The notes beneath the pieces were generated by a model. The model was not told the origin of the DNA, ran no database searches, and saw only the letters and a list, made by a program, of their open reading frames with translations. This document shows positions 16,776-25,380 of a DNA stretch of 64,000 bases, piece after piece. Position numbers and translations under genes: made by a program. This stretch comes from Clostridiales bacterium. Lineage in GTDB: Bacteria > Bacillota > Clostridia > Oscillospirales > Ruminococcaceae. The stretch spans positions 62,001 to 126,000 of the forward strand of contig JAHZAY010000001.1 of assembly GCA_019423685.1 (NCBI GenBank), read 5' to 3'. How positions within the stretch are numbered: position 1 is the first letter of the stretch; every line of letters begins with the position of its first letter.

Positions 16776-17789
16776 TCATTCCTTTATGGATTCTGGCTGT
16801 CGGGAAGGGCGCGGCTGCATCTCAGCTGCAACCGCATCGAGCACCAATCGGTAGACCTGCTCTGCGGGCAGCTCTTCCAGATTGCACCCCGCCGCTCCGC
16901 GGTGTCCTCCCCCGCCCAGTCGGGCACAGATCGCACTGGCATCCACCGAACCGTCGGTGCGCACCGAGACCTTGTATCCGCGGTAGCTCTTGTATTGTCG
17001 CAGGGTGATGCCCACGCGCACCCCCTCGATCTGTCGGGGAAGGGCTGCAATCCCCTCCAATTCGTCGTCGGTGACGCCCAGCGCATTGATGCGGTCGCGC
17101 TCCAACAGGATGGCCGCGCATTGCCCATCCAACTCGTAGCGGATCTTCTGCATCGCCTCCACCATCAGCGTCACCTTCCCGCGGCTGACATTCTCAAAGG
17201 CAATGCGGTGGATCATCGGCATGTCCGCCCCGGCAGCCAACAGCTTTTGCGCTGCGCGGTGGCTGTCGACCGTGGTCGAATTGTACCGAAAGCATCCGGT
17301 GTCGGTGACAAGCCCGGTGTACAGGCAGTTGGCGACCGATTTTGTCAGGGGGCACCCCATCGCGGCAAGCAGATCGAGCATCAGCTCACAGTTGGCGGCG
17401 GCATCTGCCCGCAGCAGCAGCCGCTTTGCATAGCCGGTGTTAGAACCGTGGTGGTCGATGCACAGATCGACCCTGCCGGCAAAGGGCTGCAACCGCTCCC
17501 CCAAAAGCTTGGCATCGGCCACATCCACCGCGACGACCATCTCGGGCTCGGTGGTGTTTTTCTCATCCCACAGCGGGTCGGAGAGGTTGTCCATCAGGTA
17601 CAGGTACTTTTGCGGTATCTGGTCCTGACAAAACAGCCAGGCACCTTTCCCCATGGCGCGCAGCGCATGGAGCAGGCCAAATCCGCTGCCTAAAGTGTCC
17701 CCATCGGGAGATTTGTGGCTGAGTATCAGCACATCCTGCGCCTGTTTGAGGCTTTGTGCCGCCTCTTGCAGGGTAATCTGCTGTGCCAT
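16776..17789 (-). CDS. nrnA: DHH/DHHA1 phosphoesterase NrnA (nanoRNase / pAp phosphatase)
   Basis: A 337-residue protein with DHH motifs in order: HKSPDGDTLGS, VDVAD, CIDHHGSN (the DHH triad) and GLVTDTG; the DHHA1 domain ends in the RNA-binding loop GGGGHRGAAGC. NrnA degrades 2-5 nt RNAs and dephosphorylates pAp. The ATG at 17789 has AAAGGAGG upstream; a start six codons earlier overlaps that site. Its place between rbfA and truB is the standard Firmicute order. Confidence 0.93.
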   Translation of the reverse strand: MAQQITLQEAAQSLKQAQDVLILSHKSPDGDTLGSGFGLLHALRAMGKGAWLFCQDQIPQKYLYLMDNLSDPLWDEKNTTEPEMVVAVDVADAKLLGERLQPFAGRVDLCIDHHGSNTGYAKRLLLRADAAANCELMLDLLAAMGCPLTKSVANCLYTGLVTDTGCFRYNSTTVDSHRAAQKLLAAGADMPMIHRIAFENVSRGKVTLMVEAMQKIRYELDGQCAAILLERDRINALGVTDDELEGIAALPRQIEGVRVGITLRQYKSYRGYKVSVRTDGSVDASAICARLGGGGHRGAAGCNLEELPAEQVYRLVLDAVAAEMQPRPSRQPESIKE

Positions 17790-17818
17790 CGGCGCCCTCC
17801 TTTCCAAAACAAAAATCT

Positions 17819-18199
17819 CTATTCCTCGATTTCGTCCTGATCCTCGTCCTCGCTGTCCGGATGGATGTCGAGGCTGTTGAGAATCTTTGCGATGCCGGCG
17901 CTGTACTCGGTGGAGTCGTCGGCGATAAAGTGGAAGTCGGGCACGCGGCGCATCTTGATGCGCGCATTGATCTCATGCTTGATAAAGCCGTTTGCGTGGT
18001 TGAGTCCCTTTGCGGCCTCCTTTGCCTTTTCCAGTCCGTCCAGCGAGCTGACATAGACCTTGCAGTGGGACATGTCGTTGGAGAGCTCGACCTTGATGAT
18101 GGTGAGGATGGAGGAGACGCGAGGATCTTTGACGTGGTGCATGATGTCGGTCAGCTCACGCTTGATGTCCTCACTTGTTCTATCAATTCGGAATCCCAT
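17819..18199 (-). CDS. rbfA: Ribosome-binding factor A
   Basis: A 126-residue protein matching RbfA, a KH-like factor that helps mature the 16S 5' region of the 30S subunit. Family pieces are DRTSEDIKRELTDIMHHVKDPR at the start, LSNDMSHCKVYVSSLDG in the middle, and MRRVPDFHFIADDSTEYS near the end. The C-terminal tail is acidic (DSEDEDQDEIEE). AAAGGAG precedes the ATG. It lies downstream of infB with a hairpin in the 300-bp gap. Confidence 0.95.
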   Translation of the reverse strand: MGFRIDRTSEDIKRELTDIMHHVKDPRVSSILTIIKVELSNDMSHCKVYVSSLDGLEKAKEAAKGLNHANGFIKHEINARIKMRRVPDFHFIADDSTEYSAGIAKILNSLDIHPDSEDEDQDEIEE

Positions 18200-18499
18200 A
18201 AATAACTCCTTTCCGCAGGCAGCGGGTTTGCCCGATCAAAGGCGCAACCCATCCGGGCAAGAGGGGACTTGCTGCGCCCCTTTCCCGCAGGAAGGGAGCA
18301 GACCGGCCCGCTTTGCCGCAGCTGCCATCAGAATCAAAAAATGGTGAATCGAAAATCAGGGGGCTTTACCTTTTAAACGAGAAAAGCCCCCTAATCATCT
18401 TTGTTCTATACTTTTCTATCGGCGCCCCATCGGAGCACCGGATGCGGCAGGATGCGTTGTGTGCAGCTAGCCTGCACCGGCATCTGTCCGCTCTGTCAA
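18200..18499. other. infB-rbfA spacer
   Basis: A 300-bp spacer inside an otherwise tight cluster. Apart from the hairpin at 18358-18392 nothing was recognised; no ORF here has a credible RBS. It may carry a secondary promoter for rbfA-nrnA-truB. Confidence 0.5.
18358..18392 (-). terminator. infB downstream hairpin
   Basis: AGGGGGCTTT pairs with AAAGCCCCCT around a 15-base loop, about 110 bp past the infB stop. The following minus-strand sequence is T-rich but interrupted, so it may terminate only in part. Confidence 0.55.
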
Positions 18500-21391
18500 T
18501 TAGTCGCGGTACTCCTCGATGCTGTAGGCCTCAAAGATATCTCCAACCTTCAGGTCGTTGAACTTCTCGATGCCCATACCGCATTCATAGCCCTTCGCAA
18601 CTTCCTTGACGTCGTCTTTGAAGCGCTTGAGCGAGGTCAGGTGCTCATCGGCAATGATGATGCCGTCACGCACAATGCGAATTTCTGCGTTGCGGGTGAT
18701 CTTGCCTTCCAGCACATAGCAGCCAGCAACGGTGCCGACGCCGCTGATCTTGAATACCTCGCGGACCTCTGCGCGGCCCAGCTCCACCTCGCGGGTCTTT
18801 GGAGCCAGCATGCCCTTCATCGCGGAGGATACCTCCTCGATGGCATCGTAGATGACGCGGTACATGCGCATATCTACGCCCTCGCTCTCGGCCATATCGC
18901 GGGCAACCGGGTCTGGACGGACATTGAAGCCGACGATGATCGCGCCACATGCCTGTGCCAGCATGACATCTGACTTGCTGACCGCACCGACAGCGCCGTG
19001 GATTACCTTGACGCGGACCTCCGAGTTGCTCAGCTTCTCAAGCGACTGCTTTACAGCCTCCACCGAGCCCTGTACGTCCGCCTTTACAATGATCGGAAGC
19101 TCTTTGGTCTCGCCCTCTTCAATCTGCTCAAAGAGATTATCCAAGGTGACCTTCTGGTAGGAGCTAAACTCCTTCTCCTTTGCTTCCTGACGTCTCTTCT
19201 CTACCAGTTCGCGTGCGAGCTTCTCGTCCTCAACGGCATTGAACTCGTCGCCTGCTGCCGGCACCTCTGCCAGACCGGTAATTTCAACTGGAGTGGATGG
19301 GCCAGCGCTGGTGATCTTCTCGCCTTTGGAGTTGGTCATCACGCGCACGCGGCCAACCGCCGTACCTGCGATGACACTGTCGCCCGCTTTAAGCGTACCG
19401 TTCTGCACCAGGATGGTGGCAACCGGGCCGCGTCCTTTGTCCAGTTTTGCTTCGATGACGGTACCTTTTGCCAGGCGATCCGGATTGGCTTTGAGCTCCT
19501 TGACCTCAGCAACCAGCAGGATATCTTCCAGCAGATCCTGAATTCCCATCTTGGTCTTTGCCGATACCGGGACACAGATGACGTCGCCGCCCCACTCCTC
19601 CGGTACCAGTTCGTACTCGGTCAGCTGCTGCATGACGCGCTCCGGATTGGCTTCCGGCTTATCCATCTTGTTGATGGCGACGATGATCGAAACGCCCGCA
19701 GCCTTTGCGTGGTTGATCGACTCAACGGTCTGCGGCATGATGCCGTCGTCAGCTGCAACAACCAGGACGGCAATATCGGTGATGTCCGCTCCACGGGCAC
19801 GCATGGCGGTGAACGCCTCATGTCCCGGAGTATCCAGGAAGGTAATCAGCTTGCCGTTGACGTTGACCTGATATGCACCGATGTGCTGGGTAATGCCGCC
19901 CGCCTCGGTGGAGGTGACGTCGGAGTGGCGGATTGCGTCGAGGATGGAGGTCTTGCCGTGGTCGACGTGACCCATAACGACAACGACCGGTGGGCGCTCC
20001 ACCTTCTGTTCGTCCTTGTCCTCGCTGTCGTCAAACAGACGGTCCTCGATGGTGACGACAACTTCCTTTTCTACTTTAGCGCCGATTTCCATTGCAACCA
20101 GCGCAGCGGTATCGTAGTCGATGACGTCGGATACCGACTTCATCTCGCCGAGCATCATCAGGCGCTTTACAATCTCTGCCGACTGGATCTTCAGCTTGTG
20201 GGCCAGTTCTCCGACGGTGATCTCGTCCGGGAGGGTGATGCTCAGTTTCTGGCGGCGCTCACGCTCGATTTCCAGCCGTTTGAGCTTCTCCATCTCCTTG
20301 TCCTTTTTGGACATGAAGTTCTTTTTCTTGTTGTTTCTGCCGCCAATTTTCTGTTTCTTGACGCCGTCATCGCGTCTAGCCATATTTTCCGGCGCGATGT
20401 GCTCATAGCGCTCGTTGTATTTGTCCAGATCGACATCGGCTGCACGCATGTCGACGTGGCGAATGATCTTTCCGTTGACGTTCTCGTCGAGCTCCGGATT
20501 GATGGAGGACGCCTGCCGCGGAGCTGGCGCCTGTTTTGGTGCCTGCGGTTTTGGCTGCGGCTTCGGGTGATCCTGTCTCTTGTCGCCAAATCTGCCGCCG
20601 CGATCGTTGTTGCGGTCGCCGTTGTTGCGGCCGTCGCGGTCATTAAAGCGGCGCTCGCCCTGTGGCTTTCTGTCGCCAAATCTGCCGCCGCGATCATTGT
20701 TGCGGTCGTTGCTGCTGCGGTCGCCGTTGTTGCGGTCGCGGTCCATTCTCGGACGATCGTTGCGGCTGCGGTTGTCGCGGTTGTCCGCACGATTTTCGTT
20801 GCGGCCCTCGGTGCGGTTCTCGCCCCGATTGTCGTGTGCAGCGGGCTTTCTGCGATCGTTGCCGCGCGCTTCAGGCGCTGTACGCTTCGGTGTCTCGCTC
20901 ATATCCTGGTTCTCCCTCTCTGTCTGCGTCTGCTCTCTCTTCACTGGCGTCTCCCCATTCTCCTGTGGCTGCGCAGCCTGCTCCACAGCTTTTGGTTCCG
21001 GCTGCGGATGGACTGGCTCAGGTTGTTTTTCCTGTTTTTCCAGCTGTTGCGCCTTGTTTGTTTCCTCAACCTTTTCTGCTTTATTTTCCTTTGGTTGTTC
21101 CTTCGGCTGTTCTTTTGGCTCTTCCTTTGGTTTTGCCGCCTGCTTTTTCGCGGCGGGCTTTTCCTGGCTCACCGGCTGGGACGGCACCTTGTACGCATAA
21201 TAGCTGTCCAGGTTGTCCTGCTGGTGCTGCTGTGTATAGGTCTCGAACACAAAGTTGAGCTCCTCATTTGTCAGCACGGTTGTGCGTTTTTTCTCTCCCG
21301 GAAAGTTTTTTTCCAGCAGATCGACGATGTCCTTCATCTGCACATTCAGATCTTTAGCAACCTCGCTGACTCTATATTTATCATTTATCAC
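18500..21391 (-). CDS. infB: Translation initiation factor IF-2
   Basis: A 963-residue GTPase that brings initiator tRNA to the 30S subunit. An N-terminal IF2_N-type domain (residues 1-60) is followed by a long low-complexity region (about 75-330) that is first Lys/Glu/Gln/Pro-rich, then Arg/Asn/Asp/Gly-rich with repeated DRGGRFGD units. A second IF2_N, the G domain (GHVDHGKT at 474-481, then DTPGHEAF and NKMDKPEANP), and domains II-IV with EAYSIEEYRD at the end complete the protein. The arginine-glycine-rich linker is unusual in composition. Confidence 0.97.
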   Translation of the reverse strand: MINDKYRVSEVAKDLNVQMKDIVDLLEKNFPGEKKRTTVLTNEELNFVFETYTQQHQQDNLDSYYAYKVPSQPVSQEKPAAKKQAAKPKEEPKEQPKEQPKENKAEKVEETNKAQQLEKQEKQPEPVHPQPEPKAVEQAAQPQENGETPVKREQTQTERENQDMSETPKRTAPEARGNDRRKPAAHDNRGENRTEGRNENRADNRDNRSRNDRPRMDRDRNNGDRSSNDRNNDRGGRFGDRKPQGERRFNDRDGRNNGDRNNDRGGRFGDKRQDHPKPQPKPQAPKQAPAPRQASSINPELDENVNGKIIRHVDMRAADVDLDKYNERYEHIAPENMARRDDGVKKQKIGGRNNKKKNFMSKKDKEMEKLKRLEIERERRQKLSITLPDEITVGELAHKLKIQSAEIVKRLMMLGEMKSVSDVIDYDTAALVAMEIGAKVEKEVVVTIEDRLFDDSEDKDEQKVERPPVVVVMGHVDHGKTSILDAIRHSDVTSTEAGGITQHIGAYQVNVNGKLITFLDTPGHEAFTAMRARGADITDIAVLVVAADDGIMPQTVESINHAKAAGVSIIVAINKMDKPEANPERVMQQLTEYELVPEEWGGDVICVPVSAKTKMGIQDLLEDILLVAEVKELKANPDRLAKGTVIEAKLDKGRGPVATILVQNGTLKAGDSVIAGTAVGRVRVMTNSKGEKITSAGPSTPVEITGLAEVPAAGDEFNAVEDEKLARELVEKRRQEAKEKEFSSYQKVTLDNLFEQIEEGETKELPIIVKADVQGSVEAVKQSLEKLSNSEVRVKVIHGAVGAVSKSDVMLAQACGAIIVGFNVRPDPVARDMAESEGVDMRMYRVIYDAIEEVSSAMKGMLAPKTREVELGRAEVREVFKISGVGTVAGCYVLEGKITRNAEIRIVRDGIIIADEHLTSLKRFKDDVKEVAKGYECGMGIEKFNDLKVGDIFEAYSIEEYRD

Positions 21392-21409
21392 GAAAACATA
21401 CGCCTCCTT

Positions 21410-21739
21410 TTATTCAGGAATGCTTTTGTCCTGTAACTGCATTTGCGACAAAGATTGCAACTTCTTTGCAAACCCGTCATCACACACCGCGATGACGCCG
21501 GAGCGCTTGCCGCAGGCACGCCCAATCTCCTCCATCTGCACATCCAATAAAGATGGAGTAAAGTGATACTTTTGTGCCGCAAAGGTCAGTTCTTTGCGGC
21601 TTTTTGCGGAAAGGTCTGCGCTGAAAAACACGCCCTTGACCTTGCCGTTTTTCATTTCCTCCACAACCTTGTCAAAGCCGAGGATCAATTTGCCCGCCCG
21701 CCTTGCAAGGGAGAGGATGGAAAGTTCCTGCTTTTGCAT
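21410..21739 (-). CDS. ylxQ: L7Ae-family ribosomal protein YlxQ
   Basis: A 109-residue member of the L7Ae/L30e/YlxQ family, a kink-turn RNA binder encoded between ylxR and infB in most Firmicutes. Pieces such as LSLARRAGKLILGFDKV and CGKRSGVIAVCDDGFAKKL fit. I place the start at the ATG at 21739, with GAGGTG upstream; longer versions run into ylxR. It ends 18 bp before infB. Confidence 0.9.
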   Translation of the reverse strand: MQKQELSILSLARRAGKLILGFDKVVEEMKNGKVKGVFFSADLSAKSRKELTFAAQKYHFTPSLLDVQMEEIGRACGKRSGVIAVCDDGFAKKLQSLSQMQLQDKSIPE

Positions 21740-21764
21740 ACGCTCACCTCTTTCATGGAAGGAA

Positions 21765-22061
21765 TCAATCCTGCTGTTCCTGTCGGGCAGCAAGCTCTTC
21801 CTCCAATTTGCGGTAAACCTCGTCGGGGATGGAGGTATCCAGCGTGCGCTCAAGCTGTCTTGTCTTGCGCGCCTTTGCCAGGCACTGGCTGTTCGGGCAC
21901 AGATATGCGCCCCGTCCGGATTTCTTCCCGGTAAAATCCAAGCTGATCTCTCCCTGCGGTGAACGCACCACCCGGATCAGCTCCTTTTTCAGCTTGTGCT
22001 CCCGGCAACCCACACACATCCGAACCGGCATCTTTTTGGCCGGCGCTGCATTGGTCTTCAT
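21765..22061 (-). CDS. ylxR: YlxR/RnpM-family RNA-binding protein
   Basis: A 98-residue protein with the YlxR pattern PVRMCVGCREHKLKKELIR and a Gly-Arg-Gly turn (KKSGRGAYLCPNSQCL). In B. subtilis the homologue (RnpM) binds and modulates RNase P. The Cys pairs resemble a small treble fold. It lies directly after nusA (30 bp) and before ylxQ, in the canonical order. Confidence 0.93.
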   Translation of the reverse strand: MKTNAAPAKKMPVRMCVGCREHKLKKELIRVVRSPQGEISLDFTGKKSGRGAYLCPNSQCLAKARKTRQLERTLDTSIPDEVYRKLEEELAARQEQQD

Positions 22062-22091
22062 CTTCCCGCCTCCTTTGCCGCTGGCATCTCG

Positions 22092-23294
22092 TTACTCCTC
22101 TGTAGAGTCCTGCTCTTCTGCTTCCTTTGCATTTTCTGCAACTGCATCTTCTGCAACATCCGCATCGTCCTCGTCGGCAAACAGGTCATCGACCGCTTTG
22201 CCGATCTGGTCCTCCACTTCCTGTTTGCGCTGCTCATATTCGTCCATAATCTGTTCTGCCTGGCTTTCCGGACCGATGTCGATCTTCCAGCCGGTCAGAC
22301 GCGCGGCAAGGCGGACATTCTGGCCCTTGTTGCCGATGGCCAACGACAGCTGGCTGTCCGGCACAATGGCGCGGCAGGATTTTGCACCGGTCGGGTCGAT
22401 CAGCACCTTGCTGACCGAAGCCGGAGACAGCGCTGCAGCGATCAGCTCTTCCGGGTCGTCGCTGTACTTGATGACGTCGATCTTCTCGCCGCCCAGCTCC
22501 TCGACAATGGCCGAAACACGGGTGCCCTTCGGGCCGATGCAGGCGCCAACTGCGTCCACGTTTTCGTCTTTGCTGTAAACGGCAATCTTGGTGCGGGAAC
22601 CAGCCTCGCGGGAAACCGCCTTGATCTCGATGGTGCCGTCCTTGATCTCCGGGGTGTGCAGCTCAAACAGGCGCTTGATAAGGCCCGGATGGGTGCGGGA
22701 GATCATCAGCTTTGGATTCTTGCCGCTGGTCAGCACATCCACAACATACACCATGATGCGCTGTCCTTCGTGCAGGACCTCTCCTGGAACCTGCTCGCTC
22801 TTTGGCAAAATTGCCTCGGTCTTGTCGATCTCGACGGTGGCGTTGCCCTTGACCTCGTCAATCTTGAGCACCGGCACCGAGATGATCTCGTACTTTTTGT
22901 CCTGATATTTCTGCACCAGCTGGCCTTTTTCCGCCTCGCTGATGCCCTGACGGATGACATGCTTTGCAGACTGGGCGGCGATGCGTCCAAACTGCTTTGT
23001 CTCCAGTGGAATCTCCACCACGCCGCCAATGTGTGCGGCCTTATTGTACTTGGTCGCATCCGAAAGGGTGATCTCGGTCTCCGGATCGGTCACCTCTTCC
23101 ACGATGTTTTTGCGGATCGCCACATAAAAGCGCTGCTTTTCCGGGTCGATCTCGACGATGGCATTTTCGCTTCCGCCCATATCTCTCTTGACGGCGATTG
23201 CGATGGCGTTGCTGATCTTTTCGATCAGGTAGGAAACCGGAATTCCCCTTTCCTTTTCCAGCATCGTCAGCGCCTCAAAAAACTCACTGTTCAT
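22092..23294 (-). CDS. nusA: Transcription termination/antitermination factor NusA
   Basis: A 400-residue RNA polymerase-binding factor. The N-terminal domain starts MNSEFFEALTMLEKERGIP; it is followed by an S1 domain (QRIMVYVVDVL, PKLMISRTHP) and two KH domains (VGACIGPKGTRVSAIVEELGG and IVPDSQLSLAIGNKGQNVRLAARLTGWKI-like segments). The C-terminus is acidic, without the AR repeats of gammaproteobacteria. AAAGGTG precedes the ATG at 23294. It may regulate its own operon through the leader terminator upstream of rimP, as reported for B. subtilis. Confidence 0.96.
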   Translation of the reverse strand: MNSEFFEALTMLEKERGIPVSYLIEKISNAIAIAVKRDMGGSENAIVEIDPEKQRFYVAIRKNIVEEVTDPETEITLSDATKYNKAAHIGGVVEIPLETKQFGRIAAQSAKHVIRQGISEAEKGQLVQKYQDKKYEIISVPVLKIDEVKGNATVEIDKTEAILPKSEQVPGEVLHEGQRIMVYVVDVLTSGKNPKLMISRTHPGLIKRLFELHTPEIKDGTIEIKAVSREAGSRTKIAVYSKDENVDAVGACIGPKGTRVSAIVEELGGEKIDVIKYSDDPEELIAAALSPASVSKVLIDPTGAKSCRAIVPDSQLSLAIGNKGQNVRLAARLTGWKIDIGPESQAEQIMDEYEQRKQEVEDQIGKAVDDLFADEDDADVAEDAVAENAKEAEEQDSTEE

Positions 23295-23326
23295 ATTGTT
23301 CACCTTTGCTTCCTCCTGTTCGTCTC

Positions 23327-23830
23327 TTAGCGGCCCGTTTTCCAATCAATTTCTTCGTACAGGCGGATATAGGCCGCATCCTTCTTGGAGAAAGAAAAAG
23401 GCTCCCCCTCCAAATCTACCGTCACCGTCTGGTCGTCGCACCCGGTCATCGGCGCGACAAATTCCCGCAATGTTTTTCCATCCTGTGTTTTTGCCGGGCG
23501 GATGAGCTTTACCTGTACATCCTGTCCCAAATACTTCTGGAAATGCCACGGGCGCACAAGGTCCCTGCCAATGCCCGGCGAGGACACTTCAAAATAGTAG
23601 GATTGACTGATCGGGTCCGCGTCATCGAGAACCTGGTCCATCGCGCGGCTGAGATTTTCACAGTCGTCGATGGTGACGCCGCCCTCCTTGTCAATAAAGA
23701 TGCGCAAATACCAGGATGCGCCCTCCTTTTCAAAGCGCACATCCCACAGCTGCAAGCCCATCTGATCTACAACCGGCTGGGCAAGCGCGGTGACAACCTC
23801 TACCGTATTGGGCTTTTTCGATGTTGCCAA
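23327..23830 (-). CDS. rimP: Ribosome maturation factor RimP
   Basis: A 167-residue factor for 30S maturation. The family core shows LWDVRFEKEG, LRIFIDKEGGVTIDDCE, SRAMDQVLDD and SPGIGRDL, then a C-terminal SH3-like barrel. No ATG fits: the best start is TTG at 23830, eight bases after AAGGAAGGG, which gives normal family length. An open frame continues upstream into the leader, but that stretch is the attenuator hairpin and not family sequence. First gene of the nusA operon. Confidence 0.92.
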   Translation of the reverse strand: MATSKKPNTVEVVTALAQPVVDQMGLQLWDVRFEKEGASWYLRIFIDKEGGVTIDDCENLSRAMDQVLDDADPISQSYYFEVSSPGIGRDLVRPWHFQKYLGQDVQVKLIRPAKTQDGKTLREFVAPMTGCDDQTVTVDLEGEPFSFSKKDAAYIRLYEEIDWKTGR

Positions 23831-23898
23831 AAGCAAATCCCTTCCTTTCCCGAATGTAAGCCTGCCGCAGCAGGCATCATTTTGCCGCCTAACAAAAC

Positions 23899-23922
23899 AA
23901 AAGAGCGGGTAAACCCACTCTT
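23899..23922 (-). terminator. Leader terminator (attenuator) upstream of rimP-nusA
   Basis: On the minus strand AAAGAGTGGG pairs with CCCGCTCTTT (one U-G pair) around a TTTA loop and is followed by TTTGTTTTG. It lies before the rimP start, so it must control read-through into the operon rather than end a gene. Confidence 0.75.
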
Positions 23923-23952
23923 TGCTAGTACAACTTGCTGACACAAGGCAAC

Positions 23953-23999
23953 GGGGGCACAGCTTTTGATCTCAGCTGTTGCCACTGGCAATTGCCCCC
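23953..23999 (-). promoter_or_regulatory. Three-way-junction RNA element in the rimP-nusA leader
   Basis: Read on the minus strand, GGGGGC (23994-23999) closes with GCCCCC (23953-23958). Inside, two hairpins abut exactly: TTGCC-AGT-GGCAA (23979-23991) and CAGCT/AGCTG (23960-23978). The result is a compact three-way junction just upstream of the leader terminator. Whether it is a regulatory fold or a known leader family could not be checked. Confidence 0.6.
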
Positions 24000-24128
24000 T
24001 CTCCCTCATTTCTTCTTATAGCCTACCATATTTTACGCGCTTTTGCAAGCCCTTATCCCACTTTTTTTCATTTTTGCAGCTAAACAAGGCCCTTTATCGG
24101 CCGAAGCTTGAGCGCAGACGCAAAAAAA

Positions 24129-24158
24129 TTCCCCCGCGATTTTTCCATCGCAGGGGAA
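24129..24158 (-). terminator. Terminator of the DUF362 gene
   Basis: TTCCCCCGCGAT pairs with ATCGCAGGGGAA around a 6-base loop; a run of T follows on the minus strand. It lies 10 bp past the stop codon. Confidence 0.9.
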
Positions 24159-24167
24159 CAAAAGCGA

Positions 24168-25169
24168 TTATTCTTGAAATGGAACCACATCCTTGACCGC
24201 CTCTGCCGGGGTGATCTGGCTGTCGCCGTGGTCGATGTCGATGAGCTGGTAGCGGTCGTTGCCCATGTGCAGCTCCTTCATGTAGCTGAGCTGGCGCAGG
24301 CCGTGGCGGGACTCGATGCGCTCCACCAAATCTTTGTGATCCTCTTCCTTCATCGCGTACACCAGATCCACCGATGCCTGGTCGATGGCCAAGATGTCCC
24401 GAGACGCGAGGATGCCGACGTTTGGGGTGACAACCGGCGCTGCTGCGGTACCCTCACAGTCGCAGGATACCGACATGTTGCGCAGGACGTTGACAAAGGT
24501 GATGTGCTCGCCGAAGTGATCGACAACCGCCTTTGCCGACTCGGTCATCCTCTCCATGAATTCCTCGTCCGAAATGTCCCACATGTCGCTGGAGCCCGGG
24601 GTGGTGTGGATCATCGCCTTACCGATGCGGCCATCTGCGCAGCCGATGCCGATGTTTTTGTCCGATCCGCCAAAGCCGCCCTTGGCATGGCCCTTAAAGT
24701 GGGTCAGCACAAACATCGAGTCGTAGTTGAGGATATCCTTTCCCATCATCATCTCGGTGAACCACTTACCGCCCTTGACCGGCAGCGCAGCGGTACCCTC
24801 TGCATCCATGATGTCGACCGGGCAGAATGTCCAACCGTTGACCTTGAGCGTCTCCCTGTGCTGCTCGGTGGTGTAGCGTCCACCCTCATAGTAGGAGTTT
24901 GTCTCCACAATGGTGGCTCCCGGAAGGTCCTTTTCGATCAGCTCGCGAACCCACGGGCGCGGAATGATGTTCGGTCCATGCGGCTCTCCGGTGTGCAGCT
25001 TGATGGCGACCTTGCCGGTCATGTTCTGGCTGACCCGCGCGAAGATCTTGCGCAATCCTTCAGCAGAGAGATCTCTTGTAAAGTATACAACCGATTCCTC
25101 CCCCGAACGCTGTTCATAAGGGACATAGTGGTTGCCGCCTGTTCCTGCAATTGGTTTTTGATTTGACAT
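24168..25169 (-). CDS. DUF362-domain protein
   Basis: A 333-residue protein of the DUF362 family (function unknown; often found with Fe-S proteins). Characteristic parts are KVAIKLHTGEPH, PRPWVRELIEKD, ETNSYYEGGRYTTEQH, LTHFKGHAKGGFGGSDKNIG and the Cys-containing segments IGCADG and SVSCDCEGTAAAP. No ferredoxin domain is attached, unlike some family members. The ATG at 25169 has AAAGGAGG upstream. It is monocistronic, with its own terminator, immediately after the ATP synthase operon. Cys content hints at metal or redox chemistry, which is inference only. Confidence 0.8.
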   Translation of the reverse strand: MSNQKPIAGTGGNHYVPYEQRSGEESVVYFTRDLSAEGLRKIFARVSQNMTGKVAIKLHTGEPHGPNIIPRPWVRELIEKDLPGATIVETNSYYEGGRYTTEQHRETLKVNGWTFCPVDIMDAEGTAALPVKGGKWFTEMMMGKDILNYDSMFVLTHFKGHAKGGFGGSDKNIGIGCADGRIGKAMIHTTPGSSDMWDISDEEFMERMTESAKAVVDHFGEHITFVNVLRNMSVSCDCEGTAAAPVVTPNVGILASRDILAIDQASVDLVYAMKEEDHKDLVERIESRHGLRQLSYMKELHMGNDRYQLIDIDHGDSQITPAEAVKDVVPFQE

Positions 25170-25303
25170 ACCGTTCTCCTCCTTTATCTTTATGGCCGCC
25201 TGCCTTTGGCACAGCAGCGGGTCTTTACTCTGTCTACCACCAGTATAAGACTTTGAGCGCACTCTAAGTCAAGGGGATCTTGCCGCAAATTTACAAAAAA
25301 GCA

Positions 25304-25346
25304 ACAGAGCCCCCCTTTTGGCCATCGCCAAAAAGAGAAGCTCTGT
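25304..25346 (-). terminator. Terminator of the ATP synthase operon
   Basis: ACAGAGC and GCTCTGT close a long hairpin with an inner TTTTGGC/GCCAAAA pairing; a TTTTTT run follows on the minus strand, 35-80 bp past the atpC stop. Confidence 0.85.
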
Positions 25347-25380
25347 GTTTTCTTTCCTATTATATATGTCAGCGGAGAAA

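Noticed and set aside
18998..21436. Long plus-strand open frame opposite infB
   Set aside because: Antisense shadow of IF-2; low-complexity translation, no RBS, no family match.
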